DNA from: Euptelea pleiosperma
Lineage: Eukaryota; Streptophyta; Magnoliopsida; Ranunculales; Eupteleaceae
DNA: 64,000 nucleotides
Direction of reading: 5' to 3'
Assembly (NCBI GenBank): GCA_035048495.1
Contig: CM068551.1
Coordinates: 15,068,248-15,132,247 of the forward strand
Shown here: positions 10,428 through 21,388 of the stretch, one piece after another
How positions within the stretch are numbered: the first letter of the stretch is position 1
Layout: each line of letters opens with the position of its first letter
Notes under the pieces: generated by a model
What the model saw: only the letters and a program-made list of their open reading frames with translations
Told to the model about the DNA's origin: nothing
Database searches by the model: none
Translations under genes and position numbers: made by a program

Positions 10428-11018
10428 TTATGATATATTCAGGTTTTTGATTCGCAAGATTTGGCAGATGGCCTTTTTTTGTTTGCGATGAAGGTCGGGA
10501 TTGAAGCAAATGCCTGATTTTTCACTGTTAATCTGTTGACCAGAGAATTGGCAGAAGAGATCTATTGCATCTTTGAAGAATCTAGCTTCCACAAGGTTGG
10601 CACACCCAAAAAGGATGCAATCATCCGCAAAAAGGAGATGAGAGAGAGGGGGACTATTTCGCCCTAGTTTGATTCCATGGATATGCTGGTGTTGCTCTTC
10701 CATATGAAGCAAGTAAGATAAAACATTGATGCATAAAGTGAACAAAAAGGGAGAGAGTGGATCACCTTGACGAAGGCCTCTAGAAGGATTGATGAAGCCA
10801 AAGGGTGAGCCATTAAGCTTAATGGAGAAGGATGATGATGAGATGCATCTCGATATGATAGATATCCATTGCTCACTAAAATTCATGTCTTTCAAGATGT
10901 TTAGAAGGAAATTCCACTCAATCAGATCATAGGCTTTAGACATGTCGATTTCGATTGCCATAAGACCATGTTTGCCTTTCATCTTTCGCCGGATTGTTTT
11001 AAATATTTCTTGGGCCAA
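10428..11018 (-). pseudogene. LINE reverse transcriptase core
   Basis: An open stretch of about 196 residues with the RT palm motifs: AIEIDMSKAYDLIEW (motif A, catalytic Asp), GLRQGDPLSPFLF (motif B) and FADDCILF (motif C, catalytic Asp-Asp). The catalytic residues are intact. The upstream end is cut at the LINE truncation point, and the downstream thumb region (around 10430-9970, with EGWREHC and IPTYLMQSFL recognisable) is broken by frameshifts, one of them an internal 47-bp duplication. Confidence 0.85.
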
Positions 11019-11036
11019 AATAGAATTTTATGATAT

Positions 11037-13840
11037 GTGACGCCCTGGGACAAAAGCTCCCTGGTTAGGAGAGATGATATAAGGGAGAAGACGGCTGCCA
11101 ACTCAGCGAGGGAAGCCCTGAGAGCTCTAAGGGTTTCCCTGTTTGTAGATAAAATTTTGCACTCCGAAGTGCCCAAGAAATTTGTACAACCCAAGTTCAA
11201 GATGTTCGATGGAACAACGGACCCCCTGGAGCACATGTACTATTATAAGCAGATGATGGTCCTTTGGGGGGAACCCATCCATGACAGACTGAGGTGTCGA
11301 CTTTTCCCGACTAGCCTCAAGGGAAGTGCTTAGGTCTGGTTTCACAGCCTGCAGGTAGGGAGTATAGAACTTTTCACAGATCTGGAGGAGGAGTTTGTAA
11401 CTCACTACATCCATCAACAGAAGAGGATTGCCTGCGTGATGGCCCTACTTAGCTTGAAGCAGAACAAGGGAGAGTCTCTTTGAGACTACTTGGTTTGATT
11501 CAAGAAGGAGGTGGTCCATGTGGACCAACTGGACGAGAAGATAGTGGCGCACGCGTTGCAAATCGGAGTTTTGGCAGGATCTCGGCTCCACGAGAAACTG
11601 GTCATAACAAATCCTTCTTGGCTGGAGGATGCTTATATGATCATGGAGGAGTACATCAGAGTGGAGGATTCGGTAAAGGCACGAGCCGGGACATCAAGAA
11701 AGAAAGACGACAGCAAGAATGAGAAGAAGAAGAGCTCTCGGAGTCGGTCCGACGACTGAGAACGAGAATATGGTCGCAGCCGAGGAGGGAAGGGATTTCA
11801 GGGGAATGGAGCGTGGACCCCCTACCAGCCGAGGGAATATACTCCCTTGTTGGTGGCGCCGTCACGGATTCTAGAAGAAATCAAAGGGGAGCCCTACTTC
11901 AAAACCCCGAAGAGGCAATACGAGCCACGGAGCTCGAGACCACTTGACAGACGACTGTTTTGTCCTAAAGGGTTTGTTGGATTACCTTATTCGGAGGGGA
12001 TACCACGATCGGTACATGGCATTGGCAGAAGGCCGAGAGGGGAGACACAATGGTGGTGGCGGCGTGCCAGCACAGCCAAAAGGCAGACCGCCCCACAATG
12101 TCATCAACATGATATATGGAGGAGTATCAGAGAGCCGGAGTGCTCACAGAGACAAGGTAAAGAGAACCATGAGACTTCAGGAAGTGATGGGTGTCTCGGC
12201 CAGTCCGAGACCAGTGGAGTCAAGCAGCAAGGGTCTCTATCCTAGGACATCAATATGGTTCTCCGACAGTGACTTAGAAAATGTCCTAACGCCACATGAA
12301 GATGTCTTAGTAATTTCATTACCAATTGGCAATTTCTCTATGAAGAGAATCCTGGTGGATTTGTTGAAGTTCGGTGGAGATCTTGTTTAAATCTGCCTTT
12401 GACAAGATGGGGATAAGTCAGTCAGAGTTGACGCCGTCCTCGGCATCAGGATATGGATTCAATGGAGCGTCTTTTGAGCCAATCGGAGAAATTGTGTTAT
12501 CAGTTACCGCTGGACCAGTGACTTTTCCCACCAAGTTCTTGGTGATTGACGCGCCATCAGCATACAATGTGATTTTAGGGAGAAGGTGGACTCATGCTAT
12601 GAAGGCTGTCCCTTCGACCTATTATCAAGTGATAAGATTCATTACTCCGTTTGGGCAGTACGAGATCGGGGGAGATCAGAACACGGCCTAGAAGTGTCAG
12701 GTGATGTTGATCAAAGACATTGGCCGAGAAAGGGTAACCGAGCAGAAGGAGGGAGTCGGCTTTGCCGACCAATAACAGTTACAACAGACGCTCGGGAAGG
12801 GGAAGAAAACAATCGAAAAAGTAGAGCCCGTCGAGCTTGGGGATGACGGAGAAAAGAAGTTTGTATACATTGGCTTCGAAATGAGCCCGAAGGAGAAACG
12901 AGAGATGACTTCATTTTTGAAAGGGAACTTGGATGTTTTTGCTTGGTCCACGAAAGATATGCCGAGCATCAGCCTAGAGGTCGTAACCCACCAGTGGAGA
13001 ACTAAGGAAGGTGCACCACCGGTTAAGTAGAGATTGCGCAGAATCTCACCTCGGCTGACTAAAGCCATGTTCGAGGAAGTAGACAGGTTGGCCGAGGCCT
13101 GGATCATCCAAGAAGTGAAATGTCCGGATTTGATCACGAACATTATGGCAGTGCTGAAGAAGAATGAGAAGGTCCGAGTCTGCATTGATTTCACGGATTT
13201 GAACAAAGTATGCCCTAAAGACAGCTATGTCATGGCAAGAGTGGACGAGCTTATGGACCACACAGTCGGATACGAGCTTTTATCCTTCATGGATGGCTAC
13301 GTTGGTTACAACCAGATCTTGATGCACGGGCCAGACCAAGAGAAGACAGTATTTTACACAGACAGAGGCACTTTCTGCTACGTTCGAATGCCTTTTGGAT
13401 TAAAGAATGCTGGGGTGACCTATCAGAGGCTAGTGGAAAGCATGTTCCGAGATCGACTAGGGGACACCAAGGAAGTATACATCGACGACATGTTGGTGAA
13501 GAGCAAAATGAAGACTCAGCACTTGGAGGACTTGGGGCGACTTTCTAGATACTTCGAGAGTATAAGAAGCTAAACCCTGAGAAATGTGCATTCGGAGTAT
13601 CTTCTGGGAAGTTCTTTAGATATTTGGTGACCAAGCGGGGCATAGAAGCGAATCCAGACCAGATTCGAGCTTTGCAAGATATGCCATCTCCATGCAGAAA
13701 GAAACAGGTCCAGAAGCTGACAGGGATGATAGTGGCACTAAATAGATTCATATCAATGTCCTCTGACCGGTGTCGGCCTTTATTCCATCTCTTAAGGAAA
13801 CAGAGCAAATTCACCTGGTGCGAGCAAGCGTTTCAAAATA
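11037..13840 (+). pseudogene. Truncated Tat-type Ty3-gypsy gag-protease-RT
   Basis: Gag: MFDGTTDPLEHMYYYKQM at about 11200 and a continuous frame to 11759, with stops at 11331 (TAG), 11481 (TGA) and 11496 (TGA); family members have Trp, Arg and Arg-type codons there. A basic linker (KKDDSKNEKKKSSRSRS) follows. Protease: the active site around 12355-12390 is ruined by substitutions and a 1-nt shift, but the C-terminal half (YNVILGRRWTHAMKAVPS, about 12570-12620) is clear. RT: 13034-13573 with VRVCIDFTDLNKVCPKDSY, MPFGLKNAGVTYQ and YIDDM; a frameshift follows near 13550 and the connection region continues to RPLFHLLRKQSKFTWCEQAF. It stops abruptly at about 13840, where foldback DNA begins. RNase H and integrase are absent here. 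The 5' end abuts the LINE; no 5' LTR remains. Confidence 0.85.
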
Positions 13841-14975
13841 ATCATGATTCCCATCAATATGGTCAGCATCCTCTAAGAGTGTGCCACGTGGCTCGTATTG
13901 TGTCCTGTAACAGGAGCTGGTCAAAATGGCATTTTCGTCTAACAGAAAGAATCGATAAAAAGGAAAACTTTACTTTCTAGTCGGTTGACAGAAAGAGAAA
14001 AGATTTTTTTTATTTAAAAACCTTTTTCAAAGTTAACCTACGATTATCACCTGAGTTTAATTGGTTGATTCCCATCGGCGCATCTTCACCGCTTCTAAAC
14101 TTCCACCGCTTCAAAAATTTACTCTTCAGAAGGTACAGTATCCGACAAATTTTCTCAGCATCTACTTTGGATGCAGTAGATGTAGAGGGGTCTCTTGGCC
14201 CTACATGGTTCACTTGTTTTGGCCCACTAACTGCATGGATGTTTACCCCACCCCTTGGTGAATATGCGGACCAAAAATCAGCTTGGTTGATAATTTATAG
14301 TCGTTGGATTAAGTGCCCAAAAATATTCAAAAACATACTTGAATCCAACGGCTACTATCAATCCTAAAAAAGTGCTATAATCTATGGCTAGAGAAAATCA
14401 ATGAGGGTGATTTTTGGTATACATATCCACCGAGGGGTGGGGTAAACATCCATGCGGTTAGTGGGCCCCAAAAATGAGCTATGTAGGGCCACGGGACCCC
14501 TCTGCATCGACTTCATCTAAAGTCCTCTGCATCTAAAGTTTTTTCATAAACACGTAGATAGTCCATGCCACGACAGCTTGGATTCAGCAAAGGACGACGT
14601 TGATCCTGAGTCGATTCGTTGTAATAACCAAAATACCCAGTATGTTGGAACTTGGAACCATTCCTAAGTGAACCTGCAAACGAAAAATATGCTTGATTGG
14701 TGCTTTCTAACCGTTGGATTTGAGTCTTTTTTATAGGTTCATTTTCAACTGTGGATTCACTCATTACCAATGGCTAGCTAGACTCCAGAGCCAATTACAA
14801 ATGTAATTCCTAGCTCCATTTGAAACTCTAATTCCTTATCTTTTTTTAGTATAAAACATAGGTCAAGTGTATCCCATATTCACTCATTCTTCCTCAACCT
14901 TATCAACTTTTATTTCCCATGCCCACTTCCTCAACTATCTGAACTTTTATTTCCTGCTTTCTCTCTTTTGCCACC
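13841..14975. other. DNA inserted in place of the gypsy RNase H-integrase region
   Basis: Begins with a foldback arm (GGTCAGCATCCTCTAAGAGTGTGCCACGTGGC at 13861-13892, CACGTG at 13885-13890) and contains a complete foldback element (next entry). 14500-14975 is non-coding with CT-rich DNA just before the J-domain pseudogene, which may be its old 5' leader. No other gene is seen. Confidence 0.55.
14190..14504. mobile_element. Foldback element, complete
   Basis: The left arm GGCCCACTAACTGCATGGATG and right arm CATCCATGCGGTTAGTGGGCC are reverse complements, as are TTACCCCACCCCTTGGTG and CACCGAGGGGTGGGGTAA. The inner parts (GACCAAAAATCAGCTTGGTTG versus AATGAGGGTGATTTTTGGT) extend the pairing. Confidence 0.75.
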
Positions 14976-15440
14976 ATGTCGATAATCTCCGCAGAAACCT
15001 ACAAAGAAGCTGCAGAAAACAAGTTCATGGCAATGAACCTAGATATCGCACTAGCATACGCTGAAATAGCTAAAGAGTTAAGTCCGCAACTCGACGACAT
15101 TGATTAGTTGTTGGTAGCTTATAATACTTATGCAGTAGCTACACACATGAGAATCAATGGAGAGACAGATTGGTATGAAGTTCTTGGTGTCAAAGATGCT
15201 TCAGCCAACATCGAAACGATCAAGCGCCAATACAAGAGAATGGCTCTCTTGGTTCACCCCGACAAGAACATGTCTGTAGCTGTTGATGGCGCCTTCAAGA
15301 TTATCTCCAAGGCGTGGAACATCTTATCCAACCCGGTGTTGCGAAAGGCGTTTGATGATCGGTCTGGTTACACTCCAATATTGGCTCAAAAAGCTCCATG
15401 TAATATCCCATGCCCATACCCATGTTGCGGGTCATGGTAA
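14976..15440 (+). pseudogene. J-domain (DnaJ/HSP40) protein, truncated with premature stop
   Basis: ATG at 14976 in a good plant context (CCACCATG). After 43 codons an in-frame TAG (15105-15107) interrupts. The same frame then continues with a J domain: TDWYEVLGVKDASANIE, the catalytic HPD motif in LVHPDKN (it stimulates Hsp70 ATPase), FKIISKAWNILSN and RKAFDD. The layout, with a short helical N-terminus, 'INGE-DWY' and J domain, matches the long plant J proteins carrying a C-terminal DUF3444 (from memory of the family). The rest is missing: the frame ends in an unrelated PCPYPCCGSW tail at 15440 where gypsy antisense sequence begins. There are no introns, so it may be a retrocopy or a captured gene piece. 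Unlikely to make a functional co-chaperone, though re-initiation after the stop would still give an intact J domain. Confidence 0.75.
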
Positions 15441-17130
15441 AATACAATAGCAGCAACTTCAAGCCATGTCCAGATCTTCTATCACTGAACTGGTCTTCAA
15501 GATGGGGATGCCGACCTTGGAAAAGAAACTGAGAACCCAAATACCCAGAGGTTCCGCTTGGGGTTCTGTCGGCATCGGTAGAGTGGTGCCGGCAGAAGGG
15601 CTGGCTGTCGAAAGAGTGTCGAACAGGGTGGTGCTTGTGCGAGGGACCGAGACCTTCGCTCCAATTGAGCCGGCTTCGCCAGCAGCCCGGGAACCTGTAA
15701 CCTCAGCCGACGAAGCTTTCCCCTTCAAAGCTCTGGAGGCGAGAGCGGGAGGACGAGTTGGAGCCCCCGAGGAAGGTGGAGGCGGTGGGATCATCACAGA
15801 GGGAAGAGGAGGACGGGTTTCAGAAACCTGGTCAGGGGAGGGGCCCCTAGGCCTCTTCGGGCCAGACATTTTCGATTGGGCCGAGTGTTTGGGGCGAACC
15901 ACCACAACTTTTGGCCTCAGGACCGAGGTCGGACGAATCGGGGAGGTAGGCAGAGAATCTTCCCCGAGGTTGACAACAAGCTACTCGACTATCTCGGTAT
16001 CGGAGGGTATGCCAACACGGTAGCTTCTCCCACACTACTGTGAGAAGGCAGAGAAAGGAGGATCGAATGAAGAATCCGAAGAAGGGTCCAAGCTGGACCC
16101 TGAACTAATCGGATGAACAATGGCAAGATGAGGTATAATAGGTACATCAGCGTCTACAACCTTGACCCTAGAAGTCTCTGATTCGGAGTGGTCGGCAGCA
16201 GACTCGGACGTCGAAGCCTCTTCATAGGATCGGACTTCCTCGGCCGCGGCAGGACGTCTCTTCCTGGCACGGGGATGGGATTTGGCAAGTTGTTGCTCCA
16301 TGAGCTTCTCCTCAAGCTCTTCTTCGGAAATACGCCAGGCAAGTTCCTCAGGAGAGGGAGGTGTGCATATTCTTTGGTCACCTCGGGCATCTAGGCCGAC
16401 TAGTTGCTGGTACACGTCGGCTGATAGAGCTCGGAGATCTAAGCAGAGAGGGACGTTGCCCTCAAGGATGCCGGATGAAGAGCTATCGGTCAAGACACCT
16501 GCGCCAGTTAAGATAACAATCAGTCATGCGAATAAACTAAGTGTACAAACGAGAGAATCGTAGGAGGGGTAAGCTAAGTACCTCCTTGGACGTTGAACCT
16601 CAGAAAGTAGAGACATAGACCCTAATCCTCGGCACCCCTCTCCCATGCTCCCGAAACAAAGACTGAAAATCTCTTCCAACCTTTGTCGAAATCTTGGACC
16701 TTTTTCAGAATGGGCAGTTTGCCCGTACGTGTGGCGAGAAAGAAGAAATGAGCTCCTCCCATTTCGGCAATAGGCTGAGGACTTTTTTTGAAGAAGTGTT
16801 GGATCCGTATATCATCTAGGGTAACCTCTCGGCCCTAGAATCGAGAGATCCTATCGAAGGAGCGAAGATGCCTCCAGAAATTGCCAGTGGTAGGAGTGAA
16901 GATGCCTCTAGAAATTGCCAGTGGTCTGGCCGGGGGCGATCTTATACATAGACACAGATTTGGCCATTGCCAATCGGAGTGTGATGAGCAAAGTTCAGCC
17001 GAGTGGGAACGTGCTAGAGAATAATGGACTCCGGTATCTCGTAGGTCTCTCAGACCTCGGACAGATCCGGACACTCACACGTCACGGGATCTTCCTCCTT
17101 TAGAACCTTAGAGGATTTTCTAGGAGCCAT
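15441..17130 (-). pseudogene. Antisense ORF of the gypsy element (aORF), degenerate
   Basis: Between the gypsy pol fragment and the plus-strand 3' LTR runs a decayed minus-strand reading frame. It appears to start at 17130 (MAPRKSSKVLKEED). Two longer open blocks in one frame follow: 16493-16035 (EELAWRISEEELEEKLMEQQ, then a basic ARKRRPAAAEE and acidic-serine region) and 15905-15459 (MSGPKRPRGPSPDQ, proline-rich). Several Tat-lineage elements carry an extra ORF in antisense between pol and the 3' LTR, and the position and strand fit that precedent. I cannot assign a domain. At least one frameshift and several stops are present. Alternatively it is unrelated captured host sequence. Confidence 0.45.
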
Positions 17131-17755
17131 ATAAAGCAAAAAGTTGACCAAGGAGAAAAGAAGAAGAAAGTGGGAGATACCTAGAGCCGAGAGGAGGAGA
17201 GAGTGTAGACTCTTTGGAGCCGAGGACGCCAAGAGCATGAGAGAGTGTAGACCTTTGGAAGCCGAGGTAGCTGAGAGGAGGGAGTGTAGACCCTTGGAAG
17301 TCGAGGCAGCCGAGAGAGGAAGATGAAAATCGCTAGAGAGAAAGTCTTCAGGGTAAACCCAAGAACAGGGAGGGGACCCCCTATTTATAAGAGATAAGAT
17401 AATGATGACGAGGCGGGAAAGGACGGGACGTCCGACACGACGCTTCGAGCCACTCGGATTGACCTATATGAGCATGATGCGTGGCAAAACATTTAATGTG
17501 CAATGTCGCCCGAGCGGCGCATTTAATGACGGTCAGGTCGGTGACCCATAAGAACTCGTTGCGTGGTATACCTGTCGTGCGAAGACAGAGTCCAAGGAGG
17601 CGTTTGAGCACGCCAGCCATTCAGACCAACCAGGCGTTGACGCGTGGAAAGGTTGGTAATAAATACGCCTAGAAAGTAGTAACCGACAGCATGAGCTGGC
17701 ACATCGACACATGGGTTTTTTCTCGGGTATCATGCTCGGTAGTCGGCATGGCACC
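17131..17755. other. Gypsy region between antisense ORF and 3' LTR
   Basis: GC-richer than the surroundings. Contains a short degenerate tandem repeat at about 17185-17325 (GAGAGTGTAGACCTTTGGAAGCCGAGG, roughly 40-50 bp period, three copies) just upstream of the antisense start, possibly a leader or promoter of the antisense ORF. No other gene. Confidence 0.45.
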
Positions 17756-18729
17756 TGAGAAGGGGCGATTGTGGGTACCAAATTTATGACATCAATGCAA
17801 ATGGACAGGATGTTGACACGTGGACATGGCCGAGGTCGAGACCGGCCTGACCGTCCGAATCCGAGACCAGCCTAACCGTCCGAATACGAAACTAGCCTGT
17901 CCGTCCGAGGCCGAAACATGTCTCTATATCTGAGGCCGGGACCAGTTTGCGTGGTAAAGGCCGAGACTAGCCTGGCTGTCCGAGGCCGAGACCAGTTTGG
18001 TGTTCGAAGCTGAGGCCAGTTTGGGTGTCCGAGGCCGGGACCAGTTTGTGTGGCCGAGGTCGGGACCAGCCTGGTTGTCCGAGGCCGAGACCAGTTTAGC
18101 GTCCGAATCCAAGACCAGTTTGGCGTCCGAGACCGAGAATTGAGATGAACGGTACAAGTCAGCGAACCCACAGGGTGGTTAGTCATTATTGCCAAATCAC
18201 ACATCAATCGCCGATGGACATAGATTGATGGGATCTCACAGGAGCAGGTAGTTATCCATGTCAGTGGATATAATAGTTGGCAGCATGCATGCCAGAATGA
18301 TAAGACTACTGACAACCGTCACTGACAGGAAGATAGGCAGATTGGCTGTGTTAGAAGGGGCAGTCTGCACCAGAGGAAGAATGTAGCAGGAGCAACCGAC
18401 ACGTCAGCAGGTGGAACGCCTATAAATAGGAGTAGATGGGCGCATTAAAGGGGTATTGAATTTTTGAGCCAAAACTCTATCAAATTACCTTGAGAATTAA
18501 TTGCTAACTTGATCGTCGGAGGCTCTACTAGTGGGATCCCCTCCCCGACTCTCCTCTCGGATTCCATCGTAAGGGTTCTTACAGGGTTCACGGAGTTTTC
18601 GGCTTGCCAGCAGACTACTCGGATTGAGATGGAAAAGACCCCAGACCAGTTCAGGACTTCTCGGCCAGACTGGGCTTGATGAGACCTGAGGTCGACTAGT
18701 CACCAGAAGGACAAGGGCATTAGTCTACA
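17756..18729 (+). mobile_element. Polypurine tract and 3' LTR of the broken gypsy element
   Basis: A polypurine tract TGAGAAGGGGCGA (17756-17768) is followed by an LTR start TGTGGGTACC at 17770. Inside are a degenerate minisatellite (U3), a TATA box TATAAATAGG at 18421-18430 and a GC-rich stretch resembling U5. The right end is uncertain; I place it at a TCTACA near 18729. No 5' LTR survives, so a target duplication cannot be tested. Confidence 0.55.
17835..18140. repeat. Degenerate minisatellite in LTR U3
   Basis: About ten imperfect units of GTCCGAGGCCGAGACCAG..., period about 25-27 bp. A long minus-strand ORF with repeated TGPGL/LVSAS motifs across it is only the translation of this repeat. 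Confidence 0.8.
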
Positions 18730-19332
18730 CTAACCCTTTGGGTGTGTGTGGGATTTTTCCCCCATACCTATTACTGCCCCCCTAACCTACACTACTTTTC
18801 AGTAACCTAGATACCGCCCTTCTATCTCATCATCCAACCCATCACTCTACCATTTCCCTCTTTACTACCCATCTCATTTCCGACGTGGTTAGCTTATCTT
18901 TCTCTCAGCCCCAACGTGAGATTTAGAGCATTTAATGTTTAGTTGCCATCGCTCCTATCATATGCCACGTGCTTGCTCTATTGTGGAGGAAATGTTTTTT
19001 ATTCTACCAAAGACTCTGGAATTTTTTACCACGACCGACCTTTGACGTCTCTACCATCTCTTTTATCCTAGGTTATTACCCTTCTACCTCTATAGTCTTC
19101 ATCCCTCCCTACTCTTAGCCTCCTCTCAAAGTACCCAAAGCTTTGCTCCCTTGACCGATGGATTGGATAGCCACCATCTCAACTCCCATGCGTACACCAC
19201 CCGATCCTTTGTATACTCCACCTCCTACTAGTGGCGCTCATGGAAAACACTGAAACTCAGGCAAAGCAACACGACAGCGATCAATCGAGCACTTTCGCTG
19301 AGGTTAGTTTCCCAACTCATACCCACGTCTTA
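18730..19332. other. Low-copy-looking spacer with a possible exon
   Basis: Pyrimidine-rich, non-coding for the most part. At 19240-19302 an ATG opens a 21-codon frame (MENTETQAKQHDSDQSSTFAE) ending at GAG followed by GTTAGT, a plausible 5' splice site. No further exon of the same gene was found, and I do not recognise the peptide. Confidence 0.2.
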
Positions 19333-19603
19333 GTAATTGATTCATAAACTAAGATCATTAAAACCCTAGTATAGTAACAAATGGATATTCATTAAGATTA
19401 CACGTAAACTTTAAGAGAATGGTAGTTTGGTAATTTTACAACTCAAGGGAATTTTAGATATTTTTCTTGTTAGAGGTATTTTTGTAATTTCACATGTTAA
19501 TGTGGGTTCCACTAGTACATAACTATGGGTTGCTAAAATTTTGAGTTAATTTGATTGATTTTAATGTACCGTCATTTTATTGGATTTTATCGATATCTAA
19601 TTA
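19333..19603. repeat. Dispersed repeat C, fragment
   Basis: Shares long stretches with 27120-27420 and 54530-54778, for example GTAATTTCACATGTTAATGTGGG and GAGTTAATTTGATTGATT. Cut on the right by the PIF/Harbinger-like element. Confidence 0.75.
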
Positions 19604-19908
19604 GGGTGTGTATGGAACGCACGCGTGCAAATCAGGTGTGCAAATGGATTTGCATCTGCAATCAATTCCCAAGTGTGTTTCGTAAGCATGTAAAGGATGA
19701 TTTTCATTTGCACGCGTGCAATGAATCGCACACTCTCCTTAATTAGCAAATAGATGCTCATCTAACTCCCTGAGCAATCCTTTACGGGCCATCATCGTGC
19801 AAATGTTTAACACTATATAAAAGCCAAAAAATCACTCTTTGACATTCATAACCTCTCCTTCGCGCCCTAATCCTTTGAGCTTGCTACTGCCCTAACCCTT
19901 TTACTGAT

Positions 19909-20121
19909 GTGATGGATGACTTCAGATCAATCGTGATTTGCCGGTGGATGGCTGAGAACCAACATTCTCGTCTCGAGGTGTTTCTTGGAAGGGCCATTGT
20001 CCCTTATGGTCCTCAAGGTGACATGACAAATCTTAAAGAATATCCAACGGTCTGGGTTCAAGGACAACAATCTACGGTGGTATCATGCATCTTCGAAATT
20101 TTGATTAGAAAATCTTGTTGA
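19909..20121 (+). CDS. Unrecognised 70-residue ORF inside the PIF-like element
   Basis: ATGATGGATGACTTCAGATC opens a frame with DFRSIVICRWMAENQHSRLE near the start and ends RKSC. Soluble in appearance, with no transmembrane segment or motif I can name. Upstream (19840-19905) is CT-rich, like a 5' leader. It may be a remnant of an accessory protein of the transposon or chance. Confidence 0.2.
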   Translation: MMDDFRSIVICRWMAENQHSRLEVFLGRAIVPYGPQGDMTNLKEYPTVWVQGQQSTVVSCIFEILIRKSC

Positions 20122-20274
20122 GTAAAACTAAACTGGGGACGAGAGATATCTTGAAACTCTGCCAAACGAATGGAGGATCAGAACTGTAAAGTCCATCCAA
20201 GGTAGGACACGTGGACCATTGAGATGCACATTAAATGCGACTTCAATAGCTCCCAATCTTAATTCGTCAATTTA

Positions 20275-20490
20275 GCCGCCCCATGGTAGACATTGATACA
20301 AAAAATGATGTCTGATAGATTTTTAGCCGTTGGTTTTAGTATTCAAAAAAATGGTTGAATCCAATTAATAGGCTAGAATCACACCTCAAAAATTACTAAA
20401 ATATAATGGCTAGAGATTACCAATCATGGTGATTTTTGTTATGTAAATCCACAAAGGGGTGGGCTAAACGTCAATGCGGTCCGTGGGCCC
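20275..20490. repeat. Foldback element, partial
   Basis: The right arm GAGATTACCAATCATGGTGAT...AAGGGGTGGGCTAAACGTCAATGCGG belongs to the foldback family. The left arm is diverged (ATTTTTAGCCGTTGG). Confidence 0.55.
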
Positions 20491-21075
20491 AGATGGCAAC
20501 GGTGAGTTACAAAAATGGTGCTAAAAGTTTGAGCTACAACTTGTTACATCGCGACCCATCTATTATTGAAAGAAATTTTTCTGGAGTTACACGCCATAAA
20601 TCGGTCTCTGCAATGCAGGTCTTCTTTTCTCGCCTAGAGAATTAACATCCACAATCCAAGTCATTATAGTGAGTAGTGTTGCCCAGTTTAACACCAACCT
20701 TGAAATCAATCCAATGACTAGGTACAATCTTGATACATTTGATCCAACGTCTAGCAATAAAGTTGGCATATATATATATATGGGTTGAGTTTCTCCACAT
20801 CTATGCATGTGGGTCCCTCAGTATGTAGGGCCCACATATTTAATGGTGACCTATTTTGTCTTTTAATATGTGGGGCCCATAAATTTTGTGCAATTTAGCT
20901 TTGATTTTTATTATTTTCTATTTGAGTATGCGCATGAACCAGTAAATGTAAACAATGCATGAATTTTGAAATTTGGGTATGCAAAGTAAGTGCGTGCGAA
21001 CCAAAACGCAGGACAATAGTAGAAGTGTGCAAACCATTGTACGCTCAAACTATTACATGCGAACCAAACAGACCC

Positions 21076-21388
21076 TTAGAATGTGTCAGCTAGCTTGCAT
21101 ACCACAAAAACAATTAACAACTCCTGCATTAGAGAGAAACTTGCAACTTTCACTTAGCAGAGAGTCTTTATCTCTCCAATCAAAGCCTTAAAAAAACTTA
21201 GAAACAAAACAGCACCTCTTTCTCCACCCTCCCCCTACAATCTCTATGTTTTGTTCACCCACTAACAACTCACCAGCTAATATAAGATAAGAAAGAGAGA
21301 TTGAGCTTCTCTCTCTACGTACTAATAAGAGAAAAAAAAAATGAACAGAGACGTGAAGAGAGAGGGAGGAAGACTTCTGAGTTTTTTT
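21076..21388. other. 3' flank of LEA copy 2, duplicated with the gene
   Basis: Aligns with the 3' flanks of copies 1 and 3 (AATGTGTCAGCTAGCTTGCA; ACTCACCAGCTAATATAAGA). Shows that the LEA duplications spanned at least 250-300 bp beyond the stop. Confidence 0.7.

Larger units (their letters stand above)
8512..11030 (-). mobile_element. 5'-truncated L1-like LINE
   Basis: The minus strand reads, in order, reverse transcriptase (11018-10428), RT zinc-binding domain (about 9843-9113) and RNase H (about 9060-8749), then a short 3' tail and a poly-A tract (plus-strand poly-T at about 8513-8520). This is the gene order of plant L1-like LINEs. The 5' part (endonuclease and first ORF) is missing; truncation falls just upstream of the N-S-I-L-A-Q-E RT motif, where gypsy sequence abuts. 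Several frameshifts make it non-functional. Confidence 0.85.
19604..21075. mobile_element. PIF/Harbinger-like non-autonomous element, 1472 bp
   Basis: Left end GGGTGTGTATGGAACGC and right end GCGAACCAAACAGACCC are inverted repeats matching at 14 of 17 positions. Both sides are flanked by TTA (19601-19603 and 21076-21078), the target duplication of PIF/Harbinger elements. Near each end are related motifs (GCACGCGTGCAA; GTGCGTGCGAACC). No DDE transposase is visible. An ORF at 19909-20121 (70 residues) is not recognised. A foldback copy sits inside at 20275-20490. It lies immediately 3' of LEA copy 2. Confidence 0.65.

Noticed and set aside
15466..16563. Plus-strand ORFs of 185, 68 and 93 residues opposite the gypsy antisense ORF
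   Set aside because: They mirror the biased composition of the minus-strand frame and show no recognisable domain.
17872..18315. 147-residue minus-strand ORF with repeated TGPGL/LVSAS motifs
   Set aside because: It is the translation of the LTR minisatellite; no domain, no supported start.
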